From positions 1 through 59,029 of the forward strand of contig JBNJCV010000001.1 in assembly GCA_051744245.1 (NCBI GenBank): a DNA stretch of 59,029 nt. Direction: 5' to 3'. Shown piece after piece: positions 17,650-26,460 of the stretch. The translations under genes and the position numbers were made by a program. Each line of letters starts with the position of its first letter. Position 1 is the first letter of the stretch. Below the pieces are notes generated by a model that was not told the origin of the DNA, searched no databases, and saw only the letters and a list, made by a program, of their open reading frames with translations. This DNA comes from M55B165 sp051744245. Its GTDB lineage: Bacteria; Actinomycetota; Humimicrobiia; Humimicrobiales; Humimicrobiaceae.

Positions 17650-19236
17650 ATGGCAGAAGACAGTTTTTTTTCAAGGAAGAAAATTTTTAATGCCACGGTT
17701 GTAGTAATTATAGCAATCCTGCTTTCCAAGGTGTCAGGCCTGGTCAGGGACCAGGTAATGGCTGGCTATTTTGGCATAAGCTATGATACTGACGCCTTTA
17801 CCTGGGCTTACTTTATACCCAATTTGTTTAAGGTGCTTTTTGCAGAGTCCCTTATAATAGCGGCTTTTATCCCCATATATTCCTCTTACCTTAAAAAAAG
17901 GGAAAAGGGACAGCTGAAAAGTTTTGTTAACTCAGTTGCCAATATAATGCTGGCGGCTTTTTTTTTAATCTCTGTGCTTATCTTTATATTCTCTCCCCAG
18001 ATAGGTCAGCTACTGTCCATGGTTGCCAATAACCAGTTGGATGTAGCCAAGTTTGTGGTAATGAACAGGATAATGATATTTTCCCTGGTTAGCCTCAGCC
18101 TTTCAGGGCTTGCCACCGGCATACTTAATTCCCATAATTTGTTTGCTCTTCCATCCCTTGCGCCCTTCGTGCTGAATGTAGTTACAGTAATTGCAGTGAT
18201 AATACTGGCCCCCAGATTTGGGATTATAAGTATGGCAATAGGGGTAATCATAGGGTCGGTTTTCCATTTTTTAATTCAGGTTCCCCAGCTAAAGGTGGCC
18301 GGGATAAAATATGGCTTCCAGGTAGATTTCAAAAATAAGGCAGTAAGAGAAATTTTTTCACTGATGCTTCCCATATTGCTGAGCCTGGGGGCGGTTCAGC
18401 TGAATAACAGCGTGGACAATTTCTTTGCCTTAAACCTGGGGGCAGGAAATACTACTGCCCTGACCATTTCCTGGAGGGTGGCAAACTTACCCCTGGGAGT
18501 ATTCAGCGTGGCAGTAATTACAGTACTTTATCCCCTGATTTCCAGGCAAGCGGCAGCAGATAACACCAAGGGACTGAAAGAAAGCTTTTCGTTAGGAGTG
18601 AGGGAAATTGGCTATATAATGATTCCAGCCACTGTGGGCCTGGTTATATTAAGTTATCCCATTATAAAGGTTTTGTTTGAACATTATAATTTCTCTGCCC
18701 AGGATACCTCCAAAGTTTCGTTCATCCTTATCTTTCACAGCCTCGGCCTGGTATTTTTCGGATTGCTGATGATATTGAACCGTACATTCTATGCTTTTAA
18801 AAATGTAAAGACTCCCTTAAAGGTAGCTGCTGCATCCATTGGAGTTAACTTGCTTCTTGACTGGATACTGGTTAGGTTTATGGATGTGGGAGGGCTTGCA
18901 TTTTCAACCTCGCTTGTTGCATTATGTAATACAGTAATACTTTTAATTATATTAAGAAAGAAGATAGGCAATTTAGGAGGAAAAAGAATAGCCAGGTCCT
19001 ATTTAAAGATATTGCTTGCTTCTGCTATAATGGGTGTTTCCGTCTACTTTACATGGCATTGGCTGCAACCCTTTGCAGAAAGGGGATTGGTATTTTTAAT
19101 AATTGCGCTGGCAGCAGCCATTATAGGCGGGAGTGTTATTTACATATTATTTACTTATGTGCTGAAGATGGATGAAATAAAATATGTGGTAAGTATTTTC
19201 AGGGATTTTAAAAAAAGGGGATTTAGAAAAAAATAA
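17650..19236 (+). CDS. murJ: Lipid II flippase MurJ
   Basis: MOP-superfamily flippase that moves lipid II across the membrane for peptidoglycan synthesis. The start matches the family: ATVVVIIAILLSKVSGLVRDQVMAGYFG, then DTDAFTWAYFIPNLFKVLFAESLIIAAFIPIYSSYL. About 14 hydrophobic segments are spread over 528 aa. MurJ motifs include LSLGAVQLNNSVDNFFALNLGAGNTTALTISWRVANLPLGVF. The stop overlaps the lepA ATG by one base (TAATG), so the two are translationally coupled. The AT-rich spacer before it should hold the promoter. Confidence 0.95.
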   Translation: MAEDSFFSRKKIFNATVVVIIAILLSKVSGLVRDQVMAGYFGISYDTDAFTWAYFIPNLFKVLFAESLIIAAFIPIYSSYLKKREKGQLKSFVNSVANIMLAAFFLISVLIFIFSPQIGQLLSMVANNQLDVAKFVVMNRIMIFSLVSLSLSGLATGILNSHNLFALPSLAPFVLNVVTVIAVIILAPRFGIISMAIGVIIGSVFHFLIQVPQLKVAGIKYGFQVDFKNKAVREIFSLMLPILLSLGAVQLNNSVDNFFALNLGAGNTTALTISWRVANLPLGVFSVAVITVLYPLISRQAAADNTKGLKESFSLGVREIGYIMIPATVGLVILSYPIIKVLFEHYNFSAQDTSKVSFILIFHSLGLVFFGLLMILNRTFYAFKNVKTPLKVAAASIGVNLLLDWILVRFMDVGGLAFSTSLVALCNTVILLIILRKKIGNLGGKRIARSYLKILLASAIMGVSVYFTWHWLQPFAERGLVFLIIALAAAIIGGSVIYILFTYVLKMDEIKYVVSIFRDFKKRGFRKK

Positions 19237-21047
19237 TGGATAACAGCAGGTTTATAAGGAATTTTTCAATAATTGCACATATTGACCATGGCAAATCTAC
19301 CCTGGCTGACAGGATATTGGAAGTTACAGAAACAGTAAGCCCCCGGGACATGTTAGACCAGTACCTTGATGACATGGACCTGGAGAGGGAAAGAGGCATA
19401 ACCATAAAGTCTCATGCAGTAAGGGTAAGATATAAAAGCAGTATTGACGGAAACCGCTATGTCTTAAATCTCATTGACACACCGGGTCATGTTGATTTTA
19501 GTTATGAAGTATCAAGGAGCCTTGCTGCCTGCGAGGGTGCGGTGCTGGTGGTTGACGCCTCGCAGGGAATACAGGCCCAGACCCTGGCAAATGTTTACCT
19601 GGCCATGGAAAATAACCTTGAGATTATACCGGTAATAAACAAGATTGACTTAAAGAGTGCAAGAATTGAAGATGTCCAGATGGAGCTGTCTAAGATACTG
19701 GGGGTAGAAGAAAAAGACATTTTAAAAGTTAGCGCAAAAACCGGTGAAGGAGTAAGCGAAATTCTGGAAAGGATTGTTGTGGATGTACCCTACCCTAAAG
19801 AACTAGAAGAAGATCCGCTGCAAGCCCTGATATTTGATTCCCAATACAATACCTACAGGGGAGTGGTAGCTTTAATCAGGGTAGTATCAGGATATATCCA
19901 GAAGGGAATGAAGATTAAGTTTATGGGAGAGAAAATTAGCTCAGAAGTTGAGGAAGTGGGAATACTGGGTCCAAAAATGATTGAAAAAAAGAGGCTTGCT
20001 CCGGGAGAGGTTGGCTATATAATTACTGGCATAAAGGAAGTTGAACATATAACTGTGGGAGATACCATTACTTCTCACCAGAACCCGGCTCCTAAAAGCC
20101 TGCCGGGCTATAAAAAGCCTAAACCCATGGTGTATTGCGGGCTTTTTCCCACCGAAGGGGGAGACTACGAAGACTTAAGAGAGGCCTTAAACAAGCTTTC
20201 CCTAAATGATGCTTCCCTGGATTACGGGCCGGAATCTTCACAGGCACTGGGATTTGGGTTCAGGTGTGGTTTTTTAGGCCTACTTCATATGGAGATAATA
20301 AGGGAGAGGCTGGAAAGGGAATACGACCTTAGGCTAATTGCCACTTCACCCAATGTGGCTTACCAGATCTTATTAGAAGAGGATGAACAAATTGAGGTAA
20401 CAAAGCCAGCAGATTTCCCACCCCAGGAGAAAATAATGGCTATCAAAGAACCTTTTGTGAGCGCAACCGTTATTACCCCCAAAGATTATATCGGAGAGGT
20501 GATGAAGCTCTGTAACAGCAAAAGGGGCAAGTTTATTGATATGCACTATATATCAATGGAAAGGGTGGAGATTAAATATAATTTACCCTTATCTGAAATA
20601 ATTGTTGATTTCTTTAATCTGCTTAAATCTATTACCAGTGGCTTTGCATCACTGGACTACGAGTTCTTGGAATATAAGGAATCTGACCTGGTAAAACTGG
20701 ATATGCTGGTGGCAGGAGATAAGATTGACGAGCTTTCTACTATAATACACAGGGACCAAGCTTATTATACGGGAAGGAAGATTGCTACAAAACTTAGGAA
20801 AATAATACCCAGGCAGAATTTTGAAGTAGCCATACAGGCCGCCATTGGCAAGAGGATAATAGCCAAGGAAAGGATTGCCCCCTACAGAAAAGATGTAACC
20901 TCGGGACTGTACGGGGGAGATATAACCAGGAAGAAAAAAGTACTTGAGAAACAAAAGGAAGGCAAAAAAAGGTTGAAAAAAATAGGGCGCGTGGACATAC
21001 CCGATGATGCCTTTATGAGTTTCTACAAGATTGGTGAAGATAATTAA
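19236..21047 (+). CDS. lepA: Elongation factor 4 (LepA)
   Basis: Ribosome-bound GTPase EF-4, which acts on stalled or mis-translocated ribosomes. The GTP-binding motifs are AHIDHGKST, DTPGHVDFSYEV and NKIDL. Domain features specific to LepA are RGITIKSHAVRV, GGDYEDLREALNKLSLNDASLDYGPESSQALGFGFRCGFLGLLHMEI and the C-terminal RDQAYYTGRKIATKLRKIIPRQNFEVAIQAAIG. The length of 603 aa is standard. It is coupled to murJ and followed closely by the dhaL gene. Confidence 0.97.
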   Translation: MDNSRFIRNFSIIAHIDHGKSTLADRILEVTETVSPRDMLDQYLDDMDLERERGITIKSHAVRVRYKSSIDGNRYVLNLIDTPGHVDFSYEVSRSLAACEGAVLVVDASQGIQAQTLANVYLAMENNLEIIPVINKIDLKSARIEDVQMELSKILGVEEKDILKVSAKTGEGVSEILERIVVDVPYPKELEEDPLQALIFDSQYNTYRGVVALIRVVSGYIQKGMKIKFMGEKISSEVEEVGILGPKMIEKKRLAPGEVGYIITGIKEVEHITVGDTITSHQNPAPKSLPGYKKPKPMVYCGLFPTEGGDYEDLREALNKLSLNDASLDYGPESSQALGFGFRCGFLGLLHMEIIRERLEREYDLRLIATSPNVAYQILLEEDEQIEVTKPADFPPQEKIMAIKEPFVSATVITPKDYIGEVMKLCNSKRGKFIDMHYISMERVEIKYNLPLSEIIVDFFNLLKSITSGFASLDYEFLEYKESDLVKLDMLVAGDKIDELSTIIHRDQAYYTGRKIATKLRKIIPRQNFEVAIQAAIGKRIIAKERIAPYRKDVTSGLYGGDITRKKKVLEKQKEGKKRLKKIGRVDIPDDAFMSFYKIGEDN

Positions 21048-21058
21048 TAGGGGCTGTG

Positions 21059-21721
21059 ATGGAGAATTTAGCATTAGCTGATTTTCTGAGAGCTTTAGCA
21101 AGTATTGAGAATTCCATACAACAAAACAAGGACTATCTTTGCAAGCTTGATTCCTTTATAGGTGATGGCGACCACGGGACCACCATTGCCCGCGGCTTTA
21201 GCAGGGCCTTAAAAAAAGTAAGAGAAGAAGGGCCAGAGAGCATATCCGGTCTCCTAAAGAGTATAGGCTTTACTCTGGTATCCTCCATGGGAGGAGCAGC
21301 AGGCCCTCTGTTTGGGTCTGTATTTATGGGGTTGGCTGATGCTGCAGCCGGAAAGGATAGTATTGACCTGGAAAGCCTGCATGCCATGTTTTCTGCCTCA
21401 CTGGAGAAGGTATTAAAGATAGGGGGAGCAAAGGCGGGGGATAAAACCATGATAGATGCCCTGAGCCCTGCAGTTGACAGCCTGAAGAATTCCCTGGAAA
21501 AAGGACTGGGGATAGAAGAGGCCATGGCCAATATGAGCAAAGCTGCAAAACAAGGAGCTGCCTCCACCAAGGATATGGTAGCCAGGAAGGGAAGGTCCCG
21601 CTACCACGGGGAGCGCTCCATTGGATACCAGGATGCGGGAGCTACAACCATGTATCTAATTATAGAGGCAATGCATAAATCAATAAACAAGGGGGAAGGT
21701 AATGAGGAAGCTAATAAATGA
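21059..21721 (+). CDS. dhaL: Dihydroxyacetone kinase ADP-binding subunit DhaL
   Basis: Nucleotide-binding subunit of dihydroxyacetone kinase. The metal/ADP site is seen in DSFIGDGDHGTTIARGF; further family segments are SSMGGAAGPLFGSVFMG, GDKTMIDALSPAVD and GRSRYHGERSIGYQDAGATTM. The ATG at 21059 has AGGGG upstream; an in-frame GTG lies three bases earlier. The end overlaps dhaK by 20 bp, so they form one unit. No DhaM (the PTS phosphoryl donor) is seen here, so DhaL may exchange with a distant DhaM or the enzyme may use ATP. Confidence 0.93.
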   Translation: MENLALADFLRALASIENSIQQNKDYLCKLDSFIGDGDHGTTIARGFSRALKKVREEGPESISGLLKSIGFTLVSSMGGAAGPLFGSVFMGLADAAAGKDSIDLESLHAMFSASLEKVLKIGGAKAGDKTMIDALSPAVDSLKNSLEKGLGIEEAMANMSKAAKQGAASTKDMVARKGRSRYHGERSIGYQDAGATTMYLIIEAMHKSINKGEGNEEANK

Positions 21722-22703
21722 TGCCGATAATATAGTAGATGAACTTATTGAAGGGTTCATCCTTTCCAATAAGGGCAAGGTAAAAAGGATAGGCACTCTT
21801 AATGTGGTAGCAAGGGCAGATGCCCCCATAAAAGGCAAGGTGGGCATAGTAATTGGAGGAGGGGCAGGCCATGAGCCCCTGTTCTTAGAGTACGTAGGGA
21901 AAGGCATGGCCGATGTGGAGGTGCACGGACAGATATTTGCAGCTCCTACCCCTAACCAGATAACCGCAGCCATAAAGGCTGCTGATGGAGGAGAAGGAGT
22001 GATGCTTTTATATAATAATTATTCCGGTGATGTAATGAATTTTAACCTGGCCCAGGAGATGGCAAGGGAAGAAGGTATAAAGGTAGACACAGTCCTAATA
22101 AATGATGAGATCTCGTCTGCCCCTAAAGAGAGAGCAGAAGATAGGAGGGGCACCACTGCAGACCATATAATAATAAAGATGGCAGGCGCTGCCTCAGAAG
22201 CAGGGATGGGTTTTGATGATATGATAGAGCTTAGCAGAAAAGCTGTATACAATTCAAGGTCGCTGGGAGTATCCCTATCAGCCTGCACCCTGCCTGAGAC
22301 TGGCCAGGCTACTTTTGAGCTTGAAGAGGGCAAAATGGAATTTGGCATGGGCCTACACGGGGAGGCTGGAATAAAAAGGGTGGATCTTATGGACGCAGAC
22401 AAAACTGCTGAAACCATACTGGACTTATTAATAGAAGACCTGCCTTATAGAAGCGGAGATGAAGTTATAGCGGTAGTCAACGGATATGGATCCACCACCA
22501 GAATGGAAATGTTTATAGTAGCAAGAAAGATCCATTCATATCTAACGGATAGAAACATCTCTATTTATTCAACTGAGGTAGGGGAGTTCTGCACCTCGCA
22601 GGAAATGGCAGGGATATCCATAACCCTGATTAAGCTGGATGCAGAGCTAAAGAAGTATTATGATTGGGTAGCTGACAGTCCGGGCTATAAGAAAATGGGG
22701 TAA
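21702..22703 (+). CDS. dhaK: Dihydroxyacetone kinase substrate-binding subunit DhaK
   Basis: Binds dihydroxyacetone covalently and yields DHAP. Key residues match E. coli DhaK with an offset of one: His57 in GGGAGHEP, Asp110 in YSGDVMNF and the covalent His219 in GMGLHGEAGI. The length of 333 aa is close to the usual one, and the start has GGGGGAAGG upstream. The order dhaL-dhaK is the reverse of many operons. DHAP from this enzyme enters the same triose pool as the DHAP expected from the microcompartment aldolase at 46287-47105, but the two loci are 24 kb apart. Confidence 0.94.
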   Translation: MRKLINDADNIVDELIEGFILSNKGKVKRIGTLNVVARADAPIKGKVGIVIGGGAGHEPLFLEYVGKGMADVEVHGQIFAAPTPNQITAAIKAADGGEGVMLLYNNYSGDVMNFNLAQEMAREEGIKVDTVLINDEISSAPKERAEDRRGTTADHIIIKMAGAASEAGMGFDDMIELSRKAVYNSRSLGVSLSACTLPETGQATFELEEGKMEFGMGLHGEAGIKRVDLMDADKTAETILDLLIEDLPYRSGDEVIAVVNGYGSTTRMEMFIVARKIHSYLTDRNISIYSTEVGEFCTSQEMAGISITLIKLDAELKKYYDWVADSPGYKKMG

Positions 22704-22769
22704 GTCCGGGTATAGGCAGGCCGCTGTTTACAATCCAAAAAGAAATATTTAAAAATATTCAAAAAGGTA

Positions 22770-22797
22770 TTGACTTAGGAAGCTTTAGCTGTATAAT
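22770..22797 (+). promoter_or_regulatory. Sigma-70-type promoter of the Fur-NuoE operon
   Basis: TTGACT at 22770-22775 and TATAAT at 22792-22797 are separated by 16 bp. This is a near-consensus promoter placed just upstream of the Fur box and of the fused fur-nuoE gene. Confidence 0.8.
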
Positions 22798-22802
22798 TAT
22801 GA

Positions 22803-22817
22803 TGATAATCATTATCA
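22803..22817. promoter_or_regulatory. Perfect 7-1-7 Fur box
   Basis: TGATAATCATTATCA is an exact 7-1-7 inverted repeat (TGATAAT N ATTATCA), the classical Fur operator form; further ATTATCA copies overlap downstream to 22823. It sits at the expected transcription start of the fur-nuoE gene, so binding would block initiation. The natural candidates are the fusion protein itself or the second Fur-family protein (27329-27787). Confidence 0.85.
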
Positions 22818-22833
22818 TTATCATTTTAACTAT

Positions 22834-23736
22834 ATGGAAAGTAAAAAAGAAATACTGTCTTTTCTGGTTTCAAGCCTTAAAAGCAATCAGGTTAAACTTA
22901 CCTCCACAAGAAAAGCCATCCTTGAGGTACTGGCAGAAAAAAATGAAGAAATGAATGTTGACCAGATTCATCTCTTATCCCACAAAAAGAATTCAAATAT
23001 TGGAATAGCAACTATCTACAGGAATATAAATATGTTAAATGAAATGGGTCTGGTTTCAAAACGGTTTGAGGAAGGCTCTGACAAGGCAGTATTTAGCTTG
23101 ACCGGTAAACTAAAAAAAAGTTTTTCCAGTGAAAAGAAAGGAATCAAAAATAAGGTTTCACCATCCAGTCACCGTAAAACTGCAGATGGTGAAATTTTGA
23201 GAATACAGGGGCAATTAAATGAAGCCTTGAATGATTTAAATAAAATAAAAATGGAAAAGGAGCTAGCATTGGAAAATGTAATAAATGATTTCACGAAATT
23301 GGACAAAATACTCGAAGAACACAATTTTGAAAAAAACAATTTAATCCAGATACTTTTAGATGTGCAGGACCAGTATAACTGGCTGCCCAAGCATACCTTG
23401 CTTTATATAGGAAATAAAATGGAGGTTCCGCTGACCAATATTTACAGCATAGCTTCATTTTATAAGTTCTTTAATCTGGAACCCCGGGGCAGACACTCAA
23501 TTCTGGTATGTACCGGAACTGCTTGCCATGTAAGGGGGTCAATGAGTTTGCTTCAGAGGATTGTAAACGTGCTAGGGGTAAATCCAGGGGATACCACTAA
23601 AGACTTAAGGTTTACCTTGGATACAGTTAATTGTCTGGGCTGTTGTGCCCTTGGGCCGGTTATGATGGTAGATGAAAAGTATTACAGCAATCCTTCAGCC
23701 AAACAGCTTAGAAAAATATTAAAAAATTATAATTAA
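22834..23736 (+). CDS. Fusion of a Fur-type DNA-binding domain with a NuoE-type [2Fe-2S] subunit
   Basis: Residues 1-92 are a Fur-family winged helix (LTSTRKAILEVLAE, then IGIATIYRNINMLNEMGLVSKRF) without the usual C-terminal metal-binding dimerisation domain. A charged helical linker spans about 115-165. Residues 165-300 are a NuoE/HydC-type thioredoxin-like ferredoxin: LLDVQDQYNWLPKHTLLYIG, and ligands Cys226, Cys231, Cys267 and Cys271 in the C-x4-C ... C-x3-C pattern. It begins the operon with NuoF- and NuoG-like subunits, so it is both the electron-carrier subunit and a likely DNA-binding protein. No ribosome site is visible before the ATG. The frame is open throughout, with the linker in frame, so a chance join is unlikely. 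Confidence 0.85.
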   Translation: MESKKEILSFLVSSLKSNQVKLTSTRKAILEVLAEKNEEMNVDQIHLLSHKKNSNIGIATIYRNINMLNEMGLVSKRFEEGSDKAVFSLTGKLKKSFSSEKKGIKNKVSPSSHRKTADGEILRIQGQLNEALNDLNKIKMEKELALENVINDFTKLDKILEEHNFEKNNLIQILLDVQDQYNWLPKHTLLYIGNKMEVPLTNIYSIASFYKFFNLEPRGRHSILVCTGTACHVRGSMSLLQRIVNVLGVNPGDTTKDLRFTLDTVNCLGCCALGPVMMVDEKYYSNPSAKQLRKILKNYN

Positions 23737-23747
23737 GGGGACTGGCA

Positions 23748-25652
23748 ATGGATACTAAAGTAAAAACTTTAAAAGACTTAGAAAAAATAAAATCGGATCA
23801 TATTAAGGATAGCGGATTAGACGGCAAGGACAAAAAGTACAAGGTAACTGTTCATATGGGGACCTGTGGCATTGCTTCAGGAGCTGATAAGATAAAGGAG
23901 CAGGCAGAAGAAAATATAAAGAAAAGCAATTTAAAAAACATTATTTTTACCACTTCGGGCTGCATAGGGTTTTGCTCTGGCGAGCCCATGCTAACAGTGG
24001 AAGAAGCAGGCGGAGAGGCTTATACCTACTGTAATCTTGACAAGGAGAAGGTGGACTTAATTTTTGAAGAGCACCTTGTTGGAGGAGAAGTAGCAGATAG
24101 CCTTGAACCTATTAACGAGAATTCCAACCTACCGGATTTTTACAAGTATCAGAAAAGGATAATTTTAGGCAATAATTCAAAAATTGACCCTAAGAGTATT
24201 GGCGACTATATAAAAATAGGCGGCTATGGAGCACTTGCTAGCGTATTGAAGGACAAGAGCCCTGATGAAGTTATCGGGGAAGTCAAAAAATCCGGCCTCA
24301 GGGGAAGAGGTGGAGGCGGTTTCCCTACTGGCTTGAAATGGGAATTTACCAGGAAAGCAAAGGGTCAGCCAAAATATGTAATAGTTAATGCTGATGAAGG
24401 TGATCCAGGCGCTTATATGGATAGGGGAATACTGGAAGGAAATCCCCACAGTGTGCTGGAAGGCCTTATAATAGGGGCTTATGCCATTGGGGCAAGCCAG
24501 GGCTATATATATGTAAGGCAGGAATATCCCCTGGCAGTTGAACATATAAAAGAAGCCATAAGGCAGGCCAGGGAATATGGTTTTTTAGGTGAAGACATAC
24601 TAGGTTCCGGATTCAGTTTTGATGTAAAGGTACATAGGGGAGCAGGAGCTTTTGTTTCCGGGGAGTCCAGTGCTCTCATATCTGCTATAGAGGGAAAGGT
24701 AGGAGAGCCAAAGCTTAAATATATCCATACTTCCGAAAGCGGGCTTTGGGGCAAGCCTACCAATTTGAATAATGTTGAAACCTGGGCCAATATCCCCTTA
24801 ATAATGGGAAAAGGATGGGAATGGTTTAAAAACATTGGGACTGCTGGCAGCAGCGGAACAAAAATATTTTCCCTAGTGGGAAAAGTTAAAAATACCGGCC
24901 TTGTAGAAGTCCCCATGGGCACCACCTTGAAGGATATTATATTTAAAATAGGTGGAGGAATGCAGGACGATAGAAGATTCAAGGGTGTACAGACCGGAGG
25001 GCCTTCGGGAGGAGTTATTCCTGAAGAGCTTATTGGCCTACCTGTAGATTTTGACGAGTTAGATAAAGCTGGGTCCATGATGGGAAGTGGAGGAATGATA
25101 GTAATGGATGAGAGTTCCTGCATGGTAAATGTTGCCCATTATTTTATAAAATTCTTAACTGATGAATCATGCGGAAAGTGCGTTCCCTGCCGTGAAGGAT
25201 TGAGGCAGGCTCTGAATATTTATGAAAGGATCATTAGTGGAGAAGGAAAAGAAGAGGACCTAAAGCTGCTTTCAGATCTAGCGGTACTGCTCCGGGAAGG
25301 GGCAATGTGTGCACTGGGAAGCACGGCACCTAACATAATTCTTACCACCTTAAAATACTTTAGGGAAGAATATGAATCACACATATATTACAATATGTGT
25401 CCAGCATTGGTATGCAAACCGCTTATAAGATATGAAATAGATGAGCGTAGGTGCAGCGGTTGTGGGATTTGCGCTGAATCCTGTCCTGCTGATGCCATAG
25501 TAGGGGAGACTAAAAAACCTCACCGTATAGACCAGGATTTATGCACAACCTGCGGCACCTGTATAGAAGTATGCCCTGAGAAGTTTTCTGCTATAAGCAA
25601 AAAAACGGGGGCTAAACAGGAAGCAGCAAAAAAAGAAAAAGTAAATAAATAG
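23748..25652 (+). CDS. NuoF/HydB-like NADH-binding flavoprotein subunit
   Basis: NADH- and FMN-binding subunit of an NADH:acceptor complex. Residues 30-125 are a thioredoxin-like [2Fe-2S] domain (MGTCGIASGA ... TSGCIGFCSGEPM). The NuoF core follows from about 150, with the FMN/NADH sites GLRGRGGGGFPTGLKWEF and NADEGDPGAYMDRGILEGNP. A [4Fe-4S] motif CGKCVPCREG is at about residue 478. Two more [4Fe-4S] ferredoxin motifs are at the end (CSGCGICAESCPADAI and CTTCGTCIEVCPEKF). This layout is that of HydB of electron-bifurcating hydrogenases and NADP/NAD-type formate dehydrogenases. AAGGGG lies upstream of the ATG. Confidence 0.93.
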   Translation: MDTKVKTLKDLEKIKSDHIKDSGLDGKDKKYKVTVHMGTCGIASGADKIKEQAEENIKKSNLKNIIFTTSGCIGFCSGEPMLTVEEAGGEAYTYCNLDKEKVDLIFEEHLVGGEVADSLEPINENSNLPDFYKYQKRIILGNNSKIDPKSIGDYIKIGGYGALASVLKDKSPDEVIGEVKKSGLRGRGGGGFPTGLKWEFTRKAKGQPKYVIVNADEGDPGAYMDRGILEGNPHSVLEGLIIGAYAIGASQGYIYVRQEYPLAVEHIKEAIRQAREYGFLGEDILGSGFSFDVKVHRGAGAFVSGESSALISAIEGKVGEPKLKYIHTSESGLWGKPTNLNNVETWANIPLIMGKGWEWFKNIGTAGSSGTKIFSLVGKVKNTGLVEVPMGTTLKDIIFKIGGGMQDDRRFKGVQTGGPSGGVIPEELIGLPVDFDELDKAGSMMGSGGMIVMDESSCMVNVAHYFIKFLTDESCGKCVPCREGLRQALNIYERIISGEGKEEDLKLLSDLAVLLREGAMCALGSTAPNIILTTLKYFREEYESHIYYNMCPALVCKPLIRYEIDERRCSGCGICAESCPADAIVGETKKPHRIDQDLCTTCGTCIEVCPEKFSAISKKTGAKQEAAKKEKVNK

Positions 25653-25661
25653 GGGTGAAAA

Positions 25662-26264
25662 ATGGAAGATAATAATAAAATTAATATGGTTATAAATGAC
25701 GAGCCGGTTACAGTAGAAAAAGGAAATACCATCCTGGAGGCAGCACGGAACCTGGGAATAGACATACCTACAATTTGCCACCATGAGGCCCTCAAAGAAC
25801 ACGGGTCCTGCAGGTTGTGTATGGTTGAGATTAAGAGGAAGGGTAAATCAAAAATAGTAGCATCATGCGCTTATCCTGCAGAAGAAGGATTGGCAGTTTA
25901 TACTGACAGCTCAAAAGTGGAAAGTATAAGGAAAAAACTGGTAGAGCTTTATCTTGCTCTTTTCCCTTTTATTCCAGAGGTTAAGGAACTTGCAAAGAAA
26001 TATAATTTAACTGGCACAAGGTATACAAAACAAAATAACTATTGTATTTTATGCGGCCTATGTGTCAGGTATTGCAGTGAAGTGAAGAAAAATAATGCTA
26101 TTGGCTTTGTGGGAAGGGGAATTGATAAAATGGTAACATTTGTGCCTGATTCCTCTTATTTTAAACATTGTGAAAATTGCATGGAATGTGTTGATATCTG
26201 TCCTACCGGTGTATTTCCTTCAAATTATGGGCTAGAGCGTATACCGCAGCTTAGCGAAGATTAA
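25662..26264 (+). CDS. NuoG/HydA N-terminal-like iron-sulfur subunit
   Basis: Short electron-transfer protein (200 aa). A plant-type [2Fe-2S] domain has Cys39, Cys50, Cys53 and Cys69 (PTICHHEALKEHGSCRLCMVEI). Two [4Fe-4S] motifs follow at 128-138 (CILCGLCVRYC) and 170-180 (CENCMECVDIC). The His-ligated [4Fe-4S] motif found in full NuoG/HydA is not seen, and neither the H-cluster nor the molybdopterin domain is present. It therefore completes a three-gene NADH-linked electron-transfer module without a catalytic terminal subunit. The partner enzyme must lie elsewhere, for example a formate dehydrogenase, hydrogenase, heterodisulfide-reductase-like protein or methylene-THF reductase. Confidence 0.88.
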   Translation: MEDNNKINMVINDEPVTVEKGNTILEAARNLGIDIPTICHHEALKEHGSCRLCMVEIKRKGKSKIVASCAYPAEEGLAVYTDSSKVESIRKKLVELYLALFPFIPEVKELAKKYNLTGTRYTKQNNYCILCGLCVRYCSEVKKNNAIGFVGRGIDKMVTFVPDSSYFKHCENCMECVDICPTGVFPSNYGLERIPQLSED

Positions 26265-26290
26265 TTTGACGGAACTTAAATATTTGGTGT

Positions 26291-26310
26291 GGGCTGGATT
26301 CAAACAGCCC
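26291..26310 (+). other. RNA hairpin in the spacer after the NuoG-like gene
   Basis: GGGCTG (26291-26296) pairs with CAGCCC (26305-26310) across an 8-base loop. It stands 20 bases upstream of a second, stronger hairpin. No T tract follows, so it is not a terminator by itself. Confidence 0.45.
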
Positions 26311-26330
26311 TTGAAGTAATCTTTGGGGGA

Positions 26331-26352
26331 GGCATAGGGCCCTATGCCTTTT
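26331..26352 (+). terminator. Likely terminator of the fur-nuoE/nuoF/nuoG operon
   Basis: The perfect palindrome GGCATAGGGCCCTATGCC (26331-26348), effectively a 7 bp stem with a GGCC loop, is followed by TTTT. Upstream GGGGGA can extend the stem through G-U pairs. The T run is short, so termination may be partial. Confidence 0.6.
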
Positions 26353-26460
26353 CCACTCACATACTTTACATAAACAAAGGCTTCAATAAAAAAAGCTCTT
26401 AGATTATAATGTCTTTCTAAAATGCTTGGATAGTTTGCCATGAACAAATTAGGAACATAA

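Noticed and set aside
26291..26352. tRNA or T-box element in the spacer before the DUF1638 gene
   Set aside because: No cloverleaf or T-box core could be built; only two separate hairpins are visible.
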